From positions 15,748,001 through 15,812,000 of the forward strand of contig OY727102.1 in the NCBI GenBank assembly GCA_963402885.1: DNA of 64,000 nucleotides, given 5' to 3'. Source of the stretch: Antedon bifida. Its lineage: Eukaryota; Echinodermata; Crinoidea; Comatulida; Antedonidae. The position numbers and the translations under genes were made by a program. The notes under the pieces were generated by a model that had not been told where the DNA came from, did no database searches, and saw nothing but the letters and a program-made list of their open reading frames with translations. Within the stretch, counting starts at the first letter, position 1. Every line of letters starts with the position of its first letter. This document shows positions 13,714-24,646 of this stretch, piece after piece.

Positions 13714-15947
13714 CAGTATAATTCAAATCGTAATCATATATGGTGAACGTGTAACACAATATATTACAGTAGTATTATTCCTAATAGTGTATAATAGAAG
13801 ATATGCTAAATCAAAAACTGAAAACTTGATTCTAGCAAATGTAAATAAAAAAGACAAGACATTATGACACAATAATGAAAAAATATGACAATTCTAAGCA
13901 CGATGTGTATTGATGTGGATCAGATGGACAATATTACCTTCAATATGCGAAGAGAGGATTGTACATACTTGGGTTCTTGTAAACACTTTATCATTTTTTC
14001 AACGCCTTGTTATATGTAAAATGGTCTGATGCCTTAAAGTTTCTATTAAACTGACGCGATATTGTAAATTTGTAACCTTGCTCCAGAAGAAGAAGAGTGG
14101 TACATAATATTGGATACCAAGTTTTTCAAATGCATATGTATTATGCCAATGTTGTTATGAATTTAATGATCAACTACATGAATTGAAACAACTTGGTTGT
14201 TGCAGACATTTTAAAAAACGCCGATTAAAACACAAATTGTTTGCTTCAGAAACTTTATGAAACGCCGATTTTCACACAACTTGATTTTTGCAGAAACATT
14301 ATGAAACCTCAATTGACACACAACTTGTTTGCTGCAGAAATTAAACATTTACATGATATTATGACTTGGAAAGTTCATATCTTCACAGATAATGTTTCAG
14401 TGAGATGAATAAAGAATCAGAAATTAGGCCTGTAATGTGATAGCGTGATTCGTTATAACTGATTATATTAAACATTTTGTGACGATTATTACGAAATTAA
14501 CATTTTTGCGCCTGGGAATAAAAAGATTTTCACGACTCTATTAACGAAATTGTACTTTTGCCAAAACTTCGCAAGCTGTTGGAAAAAGACATCTCAGCTA
14601 CAAAAATCATCATAAATTTTTAGACAACAACGTTAAATGAAACATTTTTAAAACATTTGAAATAAATTCTATGTTGAAGCGTTGGTTTCCTCTGTATTTT
14701 TGAGTATTAATAAAATACTGATAAACTACTAGTCGTTAGGGGCGACATTCTGCAGAATTGCATGAACTGCTTATTATTGGATTTAAGATTTCATAAAATA
14801 CATAATATAGAAATCAGAAAAATGTTATCGTGGCTAATCTGTTGATTATATAATAAATTATGTATGACAATGATATTTCAAAGATTATATAATTAATAAA
14901 TCTATACCTTTTGGACGAACTATTTCTACTTTCGTTAAATCAATATTCGTCAGGAAAGCTAAACAACAAAAATGTATATTTTGTAGAAAAGAAATTATGT
15001 ATAAATATATATATATATATATATATAATATTGTTGATTGTTAAAGTTATAGTATTAAATATAGTTTAGACCGGCTAATGTGAATACTATATTGCCTTAT
15101 GGTAATTAGGCAATTGGGTTGTTTTCTGTTCAATATTATAAATGATAACAACTACAGTATTAACCATTCGTAATGCATTAGTTAGATTCTGAAATTCCTA
15201 GGCAATTATAGACGTCATCAGAAGTCGTATTGTGTCGTTGGCTTATGTAATTGTAACCCACATAAAAGCTGGTTAAAAGAATTTACAAAATACTAGTAAC
15301 ACGTTTATAGTGCAAATATTAACATGGTAATAAATTCAAACTGGTCGAAATAAATCAATTTACAATGTGTAAATTATCACTTGTGTATATTGTTGTATCC
15401 AGTATATCTTCTCTACGTCTCAATCAAAATACATATATTCAGCGGAAACGACGATATTGAAATGCTGTCAATGCCTGCCAAATGTGAAAATATATCCTAC
15501 CAATTTGTTAGTTAATAGAAATAGAACCACTTAAAGCATTTACCAATACCCTGGTCATCGTCCTTTTCCTGGGGTCTGGGCTCGTCCGCAATTTTGTCTT
15601 CAAACGCTTTCTATAAATACTGGGGGAGAAAGCTCAGTTTTTAGAAGAACATTATGACAAATGAAGACATTGACACAAATAAGTTATAGTATGCTAACGG
15701 TTGTCTGTAAGTCATTTCCATGGTTGGGCTTGTGGAACTGGAGAGAAAGAGTTGCTCTTTGGAGAAAGAACATTTACGAGGCCAATCCTTTAATTTAATA
15801 ATCCATCATAATAAAAGTAAAGTATATATTTGTATTCTATTATTATCACTATCAATAATGTAGAGGCAACATGCACAGAACGCATTCTAGTTATAGATAT
15901 GTATTGAGGTAACATGCGACACTGTGCATAGAACATTATGATAGAGT
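13714..15947. other. GPCR 3' UTR and intergenic
   Basis: Begins with the GPCR 3' UTR (AATAAA at 13844, and GAATAAAG near 14405). The rest is AT-rich with an (AT)n run at 15005-15027. A short GC-richer patch at 15550-15610 differs in composition from its surroundings; I could not assign it. No other gene seen. Confidence 0.5.
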
Positions 15948-16400
15948 AACCAGTTATGTCAACAAATATCGTACAGGGAAATTTTCGACCCTTTTATTTT
16001 TTTAAATACTGGTAACTGCTTACTATAGCATAATAAACATTCGCAGAGTCGAATAATGTGTTCTGCGCATGTCAAGTATGCTATAGTAACCAGTTTTATC
16101 GAAAAATAGAAATTTTCAAAAATTTGACATTTTTCGACCCTTTTATTTTTTGACAAAACTGGTTACTATAGCATTATAAACATGCGCAGAGTTGAATAAT
16201 GTGTTCTGCGCATGTCAATTATGCTATAGTAACAGTTTTATCGAAAAATAAAAATGTCGAAATTTTGCCATTTTTGGAAAAAATCCCTGTACTATAGTAT
16301 AGGAAAATTCTCGAAAATTGGCCATTTTTCGACCCTTTTATTTTTTGACAAAACTGGTTACTATAGCATTATAAACATGCGCAGAGTTGAATAATGTGTT

Positions 16401-18360
16401 CTGCGCATGTCAATTATGCTATAGTAACAGTTTTATCGAAAAATAAAAATGTCGAAATTTTGCCATTTTTGGAAAAAATCCCTGTACTATAGTACAGGAA
16501 AATTCTCGAAAATTGGCCTTTTTTCCACCCTTTTATTTTTTGACATAACTGGTTACTATAGTATAATAAACATGCGCAGAGTCGAATAATGTGTTCTGCG
16601 CATGTCAATTATGCTATAGTAAAAGTTTTATTGAAAAATAAAAAGGTCGAAATTTGGCCATTTTTGAAAAAAATCCTTGTACTATAGTACAGGAAAATTC
16701 TCCAAAATTGGCCATTTTTCGACCCTTTTATTTTTTGACATAACTGGTTACTATAGTATAATAAACATGCGCAGAGTCGAATAATGTGTTCTGCGCATGT
16801 CAATTACGCTATAGTAACAGTTTTATCGAAAAATAAAAAGGTCGAAATTTGGCCATTTTTGGAAAAAATCCCTGTACTATAGTACAGGAAAATTCTCGAA
16901 AATTGGCCATTTTTCGACCCTTTTATTTTTTGACATAACTGGTTACTATAGTATAATAAACATGCGCAGAGTCGAATAATGTGTTCTGCGCATGTCAATT
17001 ACGCTATAGTAACAGTTTTATCGAAAAATAAAAAGGTCGAAATTTGGCCATTTTTGGAAAAAATCCCTGTACTATAATTATTACAGGAAAATTCTCCAAA
17101 ATTGGCCATTTTTCGACCCTTTTATTTTTTGACATAACTGGTTACTATAGTATAATAAACATGCGCAGAGTCGAATAATGTGTTCTGCGCATGTCAATTA
17201 TGCTATAGTAATAGTTTTATCGAAAAAATAAAAAGGTCAAAATTTGGTCATTTTTGGAAAAAATCCCTGTACTATAGTATAGGAAAATTCTCGAAAATTG
17301 GCCATTTTTCGACCCTTTTATTTTTTGACAAAACTGGTTACTATAGCATTATAAACATGCGCAGAGTTGAGTAATGTGTTCTGCGCATGTCAATTATGCT
17401 ATAGTAACAGTTTTATCGAAAAATAAAAATGTCGAAATTTTGCCATTTTTGGAAAAAATCCCTGTACTATAGTACAGGAAAATTCTCGAAAATTGGCCTT
17501 TTTTCGACCCTTTTATTTTTTGACATAACTGGTTACTATAGTATAATAAACATGCGCAGAGTCGAATAATGTGTTCTGCGCATGTCAATTATGCTATAGT
17601 AAAAGTTTTATTGAAAAATAAAAAGGTCGAAATTTGGCCATTTTTGAAAAAAATCCTTGTACTATAGTACAGGAAAATTCTCCAAAATTGGCCATTTTTC
17701 GACCCTTTTATTTTTTGACATAACTGGTTACTATAGTATAATAAACATGCGCAGAGTCGAATAATGTGTTCTGCGCATGTCAATTACGCTATAGTAACAG
17801 TTTTATCGAAAAATAAAAAGGTCGAAATTTGGCCATTTTTGGAAAAAATCCCTGTACTATAGTACAGGAAAATTCTCGAAAATTGGCCATTTTTCGACCC
17901 TTTTATTTTTTGACATAACTGGTTACTATAGTATAATAAACATGCGCAGAGTCGAATAATGTGTTCTGCGCATGTCAATTACGCTATAGTAACAGTTTTA
18001 TCGAAAAATAAAAAGGTCGAAATTTGGCCATTTTTGGAAAAAATCCCTGTACTATAATTATTACAGGAAAATTCTCCAAAATTGGCCATTTTTCGACCCT
18101 TTTATTTTTTGACATAACTGGTTACTATAGTATAATAAACATGCGCAGAGTCGAATAATGTGTTCTGCGCATGTCAATTATGCTATAGTAATAGTTTTAT
18201 CGAAAAAATAAAAAGGTCAAAATTTTGTCATTTTTGGAAAAAATCCCTGTACTATAGTATAGGAAAATTCTCGAAAATTGGCCATTTTTCGACCCTTTTA
18301 TTTTTTGACAAAACTGGTTACTATAGCATTATAAACATGCGCAGAGTTGAATAATGTGTT
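16401..18360. repeat. 980-bp higher-order repeat, two copies
   Basis: Within the satellite, five-unit blocks 16401-17380 and 17381-18360 are nearly identical, with only scattered substitutions. Both carry the same diagnostic variants: an ATTATT insertion beside the central ACTATA (about 17078 and 18058), and units with TTTTGAAAAAAATCCTTG. This points to a recent block duplication, by unequal exchange or replication slippage, later than the spread of the 195-bp unit. An assembly artefact is an alternative. Confidence 0.9.
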
Positions 18361-19607
18361 CTGCGCATGTCAATTATGCTATAGTAAAAGTTTTATTGAA
18401 AAATAAAAAGGTCGAAATTTGGCCATTTTTGAAAAAAATCCTTGTACTATAGTACAGGAAAATTCTCCAAAATTGGCCTTTTTTCGACCCTTTTATTTTT
18501 TGACATAACTGGTTACTATAGTATAATAAACATGCGCAGAGTCGAATAATGTGTTCTGCGCATGTCAATTATGCTATAGTAACCAGTTTTATTGAAAAAT
18601 AAAAAGGTCAAAATTTGGCCATTTTTAGAAAAAATGCCTGTACTAATAGTACAGGAAAATTCTCGAAAATTGGCCATTTTTCGACCCTTTTATTTTTTGA
18701 CATAACTGGTTACTACTATAGCATAATACTCTTGCGCAGAGTCGAATAATGTGTTCTGCGCATGTCAATTATGCTATAGTAACAAGTTTTATCGAAAAAT
18801 AAAAAGGTCGAAATTTGGCAATTTTTTGAAAAAATCCCTGTACTATAGTACAGGAAAATTCTCGAAAATTTTCCATTTTTCGACCCTTTTATATTTTGAC
18901 ATAACTGGTTACTATAGCATAATAAACATGCGCAGAGTCGAATAATGTGTTCTGCGCATGTCAATTGTGCTATAGTAAAAGTTTTATTGAAAAATAAAAA
19001 GGTCGAAATTTGGCCATTTTTGAAAAAAATCCTTGTACTATAGTACAGGAAAATTCTCCAAAATTGGCCATTTTTCGACCCTTTTATTTTTTGACATAAC
19101 TGGTTACTATAGTATAATAAACATGCGCAGAGTCGAATAATGTGTTCTGCGCATGTCAATTACGCTATAGTAACAGTTTTATCGAAAAATAAAAAGGTCG
19201 AAATTTGGCCATTTTTGGAAAAAATCCCTGTACTATATTACAGGAAAATTCTCGAAAATTGGCCATTTTTCGACCCTTTTATTTTTTGACATAACTGGTT
19301 ACTATAGCATAATAAACATGCGCAGAGTCGAATAACGTGTTCTGCGCATGTCAATTATGCTATAGTAACAGTTTTATCGAAAAATAAAAAGGTCGAAATT
19401 TGGCCATTTTTGGAAAAAATCCCTGTACTATAGTACAGGAAAATTCTCGAAAATTGACCATTTTTCGACCCTTTTATTTTTTGACATAACTGGTTACTAT
19501 AGTATAATAAGCATGCGCAGAGTCAAATAATGTGTTCTGCGCATGTCAATCATGCTATAGTAACCAGTTTTATTGAAAAATAAAAAGGTCAAAATTTGGC
19601 CATTTTT

Positions 19608-19906
19608 GGTACTATAGTACAGGGATTTTTTTTTAAAAATGGCCAAATTTTGACCTTTTTATTTTTCGATAAAACTGTTACTATAGCATAATTGACATGC
19701 GCAGAACACATTATTCGTCTCTGCGCATGTTTATTATGCTATAGTAACCAGTTATGTCAAAAAATAAAAGGGTCGAAAAATGGCCAATTTTCGAGAATTT
19801 TCCTGTAATAATTATAGTACAGGGATTTTTTCCAAAAATGGCCAAATTTTGACCTTTTTATTTTTCAATAAAACTGGTTACTATAGCATGATTGACATGC
19901 GCAGAA
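19608..19906. repeat. inverted satellite units at the array edge
   Basis: From the central GTACTATAGTAC at about 19605 onward the unit reads in the opposite orientation (CCAAATTTTGACC, then ATTGACATGCGCAGAACACA, then GGGTCGAAAAATGGCC). The orientation switch falls on the dyad centre, and part of the preceding unit is missing there. The array ends near 19906, where satellite sequence breaks off into unrelated DNA. Confidence 0.85.
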
Positions 19907-20648
19907 GAAGACTTGATGTTAATAATTTAATTATTTTATTGATTCCTTTTTCTTTCTTACCTTATCATAATGGACACAAATCCTGTATATCAACGTAAAC
20001 TGTGCATCATATATACTTTTTAAGATGACAATAGTTCAAATACTATCATGTAGCATGTCAATATAATCTGTATGTATTTGTATTTGTTTAATATATATAT
20101 TTTTCTATATTTGCAATAATTTATATCGTATACATGTCAATGTAATCTATAGGTATGTGTATTTGTTCAATATATATACTTCTATATATTTTTATATATT
20201 TGCAATATGTTATACCGTAAATACAAATTGTAAGTAGTAGTTGTACTAAGATGACATCGGGTATGAAGCGTCTCACATACACACAGAGCCAAAATCACAT
20301 CTTGGACTTGCACAGTGTATGGACTCTAACCTTACGGTTTTCATTAAATATACCATTTCATGCTATCATTCTAAATAACTAACTTTCAATCTATTGCATT
20401 CCTCTTTTTTCATTTCATCCATCTTATCTTGGTGAAAAGGGAGGATACTACATTTTCCTCCCCTGAGTTTATAGCCTCTCTACTCGAACACAAATAAGAC
20501 CACAAATAAGATAGTTTAACAAGAAAAATTTAATCCATGAACATTTGCTTGTTTCTTTCCTTTGTAACTTACTTAAACTCTGAGACTGTTTTTGAACTTG
20601 TATACTATCTTATACCGTCACTTGTATTTATTGTTATTGTTCTTTTTT
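19907..20648. other. between satellite and LINE ORF
   Basis: AT-rich, with repeated TGTATTTGTTTAATATATA-like motifs at 20080-20200. The last few hundred bases probably include the LINE 5' end, but I cannot place that boundary. No upstream LINE ORF1 is visible. Confidence 0.4.
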
Positions 20649-23600
20649 ATGTCCAATGTTAATTCTGACAAAAATGAAACTGATCGTCTTTCTAATTTAG
20701 TTTTTAATCCATTCTCATTTAATGATAATCATAATGCTAATATTGACCCAGATCTTCAATTTTTTACTGATTCTATGAGTATATCTAATTATTTTCATCC
20801 ATGTGATTTTTCTAAATATACTAACGAAATTGATAATAAGAAAAGCTTTTCCACCATACACTTCAATTCCAGAAGCCTTAGTCGTAATTTTGATTCGATT
20901 AATATTCTTTTAAATTCCTTAAATTTCAACTTTGATATAATTTCTATTACGGAAAGTTGGTTGAAGCATGATAGCCCTTTACTGCATATTCCAAACTACT
21001 CTTTTATTTCTAAACACAGACATCTGAAAGTTGGCGGTGGTGTAGCAATGTTTGTTCGAAATGAACTTTCATTTAGAGAAAGAGAAGATCTGTCCATTGA
21101 CCAATCTATTTGTGATTCCCTATTTATTGAATTTGAACAAAAATCAGCCAAAAACATTATTGTTGGCACTATATATAGGGCCCCTTCACTGGATACGAAT
21201 GCATTCCTAGATAAAATAGAGCTATTACTTAGCAACCTTTCCAATGAGAACAAGACTGTTTTCTTACTAGGTGATTTTAACATTGATATTTTAAAATACG
21301 AATCAAGTAATCATTCTTTCAATTTTATAAATACCATGTTTAGCAACTTTTATCTTCCTCTTATTCACCGCCCCACTAGAATTACTGCTACTACTGCCTC
21401 ATTGTTGGACAATATAATTACCAACCAAACGGAATTTCCCAACCACAATGGAATAATTTATAGTGATGCCACTGACCATTTACCTATTTTTAACATTTCT
21501 TCCTTAACTAACATTGTCCATAATTCGAGATCTGAACATTCAATGTTGCATACTAGGAAAATTAACGAGCGCAATATTGAAAGTTTTAAGTTAGATTTGC
21601 AAGCAACCTCGTGGGACCATGTTTTTAATTCACAAGATCCTAATGAGGCATATAATTTATTTGACACAACATTTAAACATATGTACGATAAAAACTTCCC
21701 TCTTGAACAAAGAACAAATAAGAAACGTAAACTTAAGACTTGGATGACTGATGGCTTATTAAAATCCACAAAACATAAACGCAAATTATATGCTAAATTC
21801 TTGCACAACCCATCTGAAAAAAACAAAAATGAATATAAACGTTTCCGTAACAAACTTAACTCATTGATTAGACAAGTTAAAATTGATCACTTTAACAACA
21901 CCTTCTCACAGCATAAAAATGATATCAAAGGAACTTGGAAAATTATCAATTCTTTATTGAATAAACCTAAGAATAATCAGCCCGACTTACAAATTGAATG
22001 TGATGGCGAATTATCAAATGATCCAATTAAAATTACAAATTCTTTCAATCAGTTTTTTGGACAGATTGGACCTACCCTTGCAAGTCAAATACCATCACAT
22101 GCAACAAATTATAAAGACTACTTACCGAACCCCACTCTCAATTCCATATTTCTTATCCCTGTTGACGAAAATGAAATACTCAACATAGTCAAATATTTCA
22201 AGAATAATAAGGCTCCAGGTTTTGACGATATTAGTACTAATATAGTTAAGCAAACATGTAGCCTTATCTCTCACCCACTTTCCTATATTTTTAACCTGTC
22301 TATGTCTAAAGGAGTGTTTCCAAACAAATTAAAACTTGCAAAAGTAACCCCCATCTATAAATCTGGAGTCAAGTCTAATGTTAGCAATTATCGTCCTATC
22401 TCCATTCTGTCTATTTTCTCCAAAATGTTTGAACGCATCATTTATGATCGGACATACAAATTTATTTTAAAACACAATATTCTTTCTGACCATCAATATG
22501 GCTTTCGAAAAGGATATGATACTTCAATGGCTCTTTTACAACTTACTAATAGTATTGTGGATGCATTTGAAAAAAACCATTTTGCTATTGGAACATTCAT
22601 TGATCTATCAAAAGCTTTTGATACTATCAATCATAACATTCTTTTATCTAAACTATTCATTTATGGAATTCGTGGACCTGCACATGATCTATTTAAAAGT
22701 TATCTGTCAAATAGATTTCAATGTACTAAATATAGCAATGTTACCTCTCATTTTACACCAATATCATGTGGAGTCCCCCAAGGTTCACTGCTTGGCCCAC
22801 TTTTATTTTCTTTATATATAAATGACATTTGTTCATCCTCCAAATTATTTTCTTTCTGCCTCTATGCTGATGATACTACCCTCCTTTATACCAATCCAAA
22901 TATTCAGTCACTTTTTGCGGTTGTCAACCAGGAACTGACTAAAGTGTGTGAATATTTCCGAGCAAACAAACTTTCCGTTAACGTTAAGAAATGCTGTTCT
23001 ATTTTGTTTCGAAACACTCGCAAACCTGTAAATCTTGATGATAGACATATTAAAATTAATGAACATATTGTTCCACTTGTTGAAAATACGAAATTTCTTG
23101 GTGTTACCATTGATTCAGGTCTCACTTGGAAGCAACATATTAAAGAAATTGAAAATAAAATATCCAAAAATATTGGTATCATTTTTAGACTGTCTTCTTT
23201 TCTTCCCAAAAACATTCTTCATACCTTGTATTGTACTCTTATTTTACCATATTTAAACTATTGCAATGTGGTTTGGTGCAACACGTATGAGTCCAACATT
23301 AGCAGATTATTTATCAAACAGAAGAAAGTAGTTCGAATAATATCAGGTGCACCACCACTAGCTCACTCAGATCCCTTATTTTCCTCCCTAAACCTTTTAA
23401 AGTTGAAAGACCTAAACTATCATCAACAGTGTACTTTTCTCTACTCATCGATTAACTCCTTAAACCCACCTCAATTTACAAATTTATTCCAACCAAACGC
23501 ATCTTTTCACAGTTATAGAACTCGAACTGTACAGGATATGCATATCCCTCTTCATAAAAAAACATCATTTCAATATAACATAAGATTTAGTGGACCTAAA

Positions 23601-23990
23601 CTATGGAACAAACTACCTTCAAATATTAAAGATGCTGTATCTAAGAAAAGCTTTTCATTTAAACTTAAAAGATATTTCACATCCAAGTATTAATTTGTAT
23701 TATATTACATTTTATGATAATAATTATTATGATGAGTAACAAGAAGACGAATCAATTCTTAATTTATACCTAAATTATTTTTTTAGTTATTTTTCTTATT
23801 TAGTTTAACCCATGTAATGTTAATTTATTTTTTTTCCGTGTTGTTTAAATCTTGTCTTTGTTTGGGCATGTCTGCCACAAGCTTTTTGCTTTTTTGAACA
23901 TGCCTTCTTCATTCATATTACCTTCCTTTCACAATTTTGTATACTGTTTATTTGAAGAAAATAAATGTTATTTTGAATTATTTTGAATGT
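20400..23990 (+). mobile_element. non-LTR retrotransposon, CR1/L2-Jockey-like
   Basis: The element includes the ORF at 20649-23693 and an AT-rich 3' UTR of about 300 bp. The 3' end is placed at about 23990, after two copies of ATTTTGAAT and an AATAAA; CR1/L2-type elements commonly end in short tandem repeats rather than a long poly(A). The 5' boundary is uncertain. I did not find a clear target-site duplication. It lies immediately downstream of the satellite array. Confidence 0.75.
20649..23693 (+). CDS. LINE ORF2: endonuclease-reverse transcriptase
   Basis: An uninterrupted 1014-codon ORF encoding the two enzymes of a non-LTR retrotransposon. An N-terminal AP-type endonuclease occupies about residues 75-280 (ITESWL, GGGVAMFVR, GDFNID, and SDATDHLP carrying the catalytic Asp-His). 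A reverse transcriptase follows at about 520-800 (KVTPIYKSG, NYRPISIL, GFRKG, FIDLSKAFDTIN, GVPQGSLLGPLLFSLYIND, active-site YADD near 22862). The C-terminal part matches the usual tail domain of this class. The ORF starts at the first ATG; the frame extends upstream only from a TTG. The layout and motifs suggest the CR1/L2-Jockey supergroup. No frameshift or stop is seen, so it may be a young copy. Confidence 0.93.
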   Translation: MSNVNSDKNETDRLSNLVFNPFSFNDNHNANIDPDLQFFTDSMSISNYFHPCDFSKYTNEIDNKKSFSTIHFNSRSLSRNFDSINILLNSLNFNFDIISITESWLKHDSPLLHIPNYSFISKHRHLKVGGGVAMFVRNELSFREREDLSIDQSICDSLFIEFEQKSAKNIIVGTIYRAPSLDTNAFLDKIELLLSNLSNENKTVFLLGDFNIDILKYESSNHSFNFINTMFSNFYLPLIHRPTRITATTASLLDNIITNQTEFPNHNGIIYSDATDHLPIFNISSLTNIVHNSRSEHSMLHTRKINERNIESFKLDLQATSWDHVFNSQDPNEAYNLFDTTFKHMYDKNFPLEQRTNKKRKLKTWMTDGLLKSTKHKRKLYAKFLHNPSEKNKNEYKRFRNKLNSLIRQVKIDHFNNTFSQHKNDIKGTWKIINSLLNKPKNNQPDLQIECDGELSNDPIKITNSFNQFFGQIGPTLASQIPSHATNYKDYLPNPTLNSIFLIPVDENEILNIVKYFKNNKAPGFDDISTNIVKQTCSLISHPLSYIFNLSMSKGVFPNKLKLAKVTPIYKSGVKSNVSNYRPISILSIFSKMFERIIYDRTYKFILKHNILSDHQYGFRKGYDTSMALLQLTNSIVDAFEKNHFAIGTFIDLSKAFDTINHNILLSKLFIYGIRGPAHDLFKSYLSNRFQCTKYSNVTSHFTPISCGVPQGSLLGPLLFSLYINDICSSSKLFSFCLYADDTTLLYTNPNIQSLFAVVNQELTKVCEYFRANKLSVNVKKCCSILFRNTRKPVNLDDRHIKINEHIVPLVENTKFLGVTIDSGLTWKQHIKEIENKISKNIGIIFRLSSFLPKNILHTLYCTLILPYLNYCNVVWCNTYESNISRLFIKQKKVVRIISGAPPLAHSDPLFSSLNLLKLKDLNYHQQCTFLYSSINSLNPPQFTNLFQPNASFHSYRTRTVQDMHIPLHKKTSFQYNIRFSGPKLWNKLPSNIKDAVSKKSFSFKLKRYFTSKY

Positions 23991-24646
23991 ATTTTACCGC
24001 CTTTTTTTTTCTACATTTTAATTAACATCGTATCTAAAATTTTAAATGAGAAAAATATGGTTAATACTGAATTCTGGCATCTTATTATGTAAATATACCT
24101 GTATTTTAACTACTTTAAACACTTACTTTTAATTATCACAAATGTATTTATATGTATATAATATATTCATCAATGAGAATTTAAATAAACGTGAGAAGAA
24201 CTCACACAAGACAAAAAAAAAATATCGTAGCCAGTTATGTTAAAAAAATAAAAGTATTTATATTTGGCCTTTTTTGAAAAAAAGTGCCAAAATATCAATT
24301 ATGCGATAATTATTTTCACAATTCAATTATTATGCAATAATATTACTATATATACATTATTTTATAGAGTCATAGTAAGCATCTTGTCAACAAATAAAAG
24401 GTTCGACATTTTCCCATATATTGTGGTTTCATTATTATCAGGGACCTAATTAAGTAAAAACTGTTATCGTGTTCTAGTTCCATAGAACCAATTTCTTAAA
24501 TAACTGTGCGAGAAACACATGCATCATTCTATACACGTGAAAAAATTACAAAAATCGGCATTATTTTAATAAGTACCGGTAAGTATAAGTAATTATAAGT
24601 AAGTATATACATAAATACATTACCCATTTTAGTAGGCGCATTAGGC
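23991..24646. other. intergenic with a decayed satellite unit
   Basis: At about 24225-24320 there is a degraded stretch resembling the 195-bp satellite (CCAGTTATGTTAAAAAAATA, TTTGGCC, then ATTATGCGATAA), with the LINE lying between it and the main array. The remainder is the likely 3' UTR of the minus-strand TRPM gene. Confidence 0.55.

Larger units (their letters stand above)
15948..19906. repeat. 195-bp palindromic satellite array
   Basis: About 19 units of ~195 bp in one orientation, then at least one unit inverted. The landmark CTGCGCATGTC recurs at 16066, 16206, 16401, 16596, 16791, 16986, 17185, 17381, 17576, 17771, 17966, 18165, 18361, 18556, 18756, 18952, 19147, 19342 and 19537. Each unit contains two imperfect dyads: one centred between CATGCGCAGA and TCTGCGCATG, the other on GTACTATAGTAC flanked by GGTCGAAA.TTGGCCA arms. 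The array is therefore close to its own reverse complement. One minus-strand frame is open for 64 codons in most units. Confidence 0.95.

Noticed and set aside
16414..19159. Series of near-identical 64-aa ORFs as a multigene family
   Set aside because: They are one frame of the 195-bp satellite, with matching frames on the other strand because the unit is palindromic. No start context or splice structure supports genes.
15948..19906. CRISPR-like array
   Set aside because: Regular units with dyads, but there are no unique spacers; the whole 195-bp unit repeats, and the DNA is animal.
21458..23256. Extra ORFs within the LINE on both strands
   Set aside because: Shadows of the long reverse transcriptase ORF in other frames.
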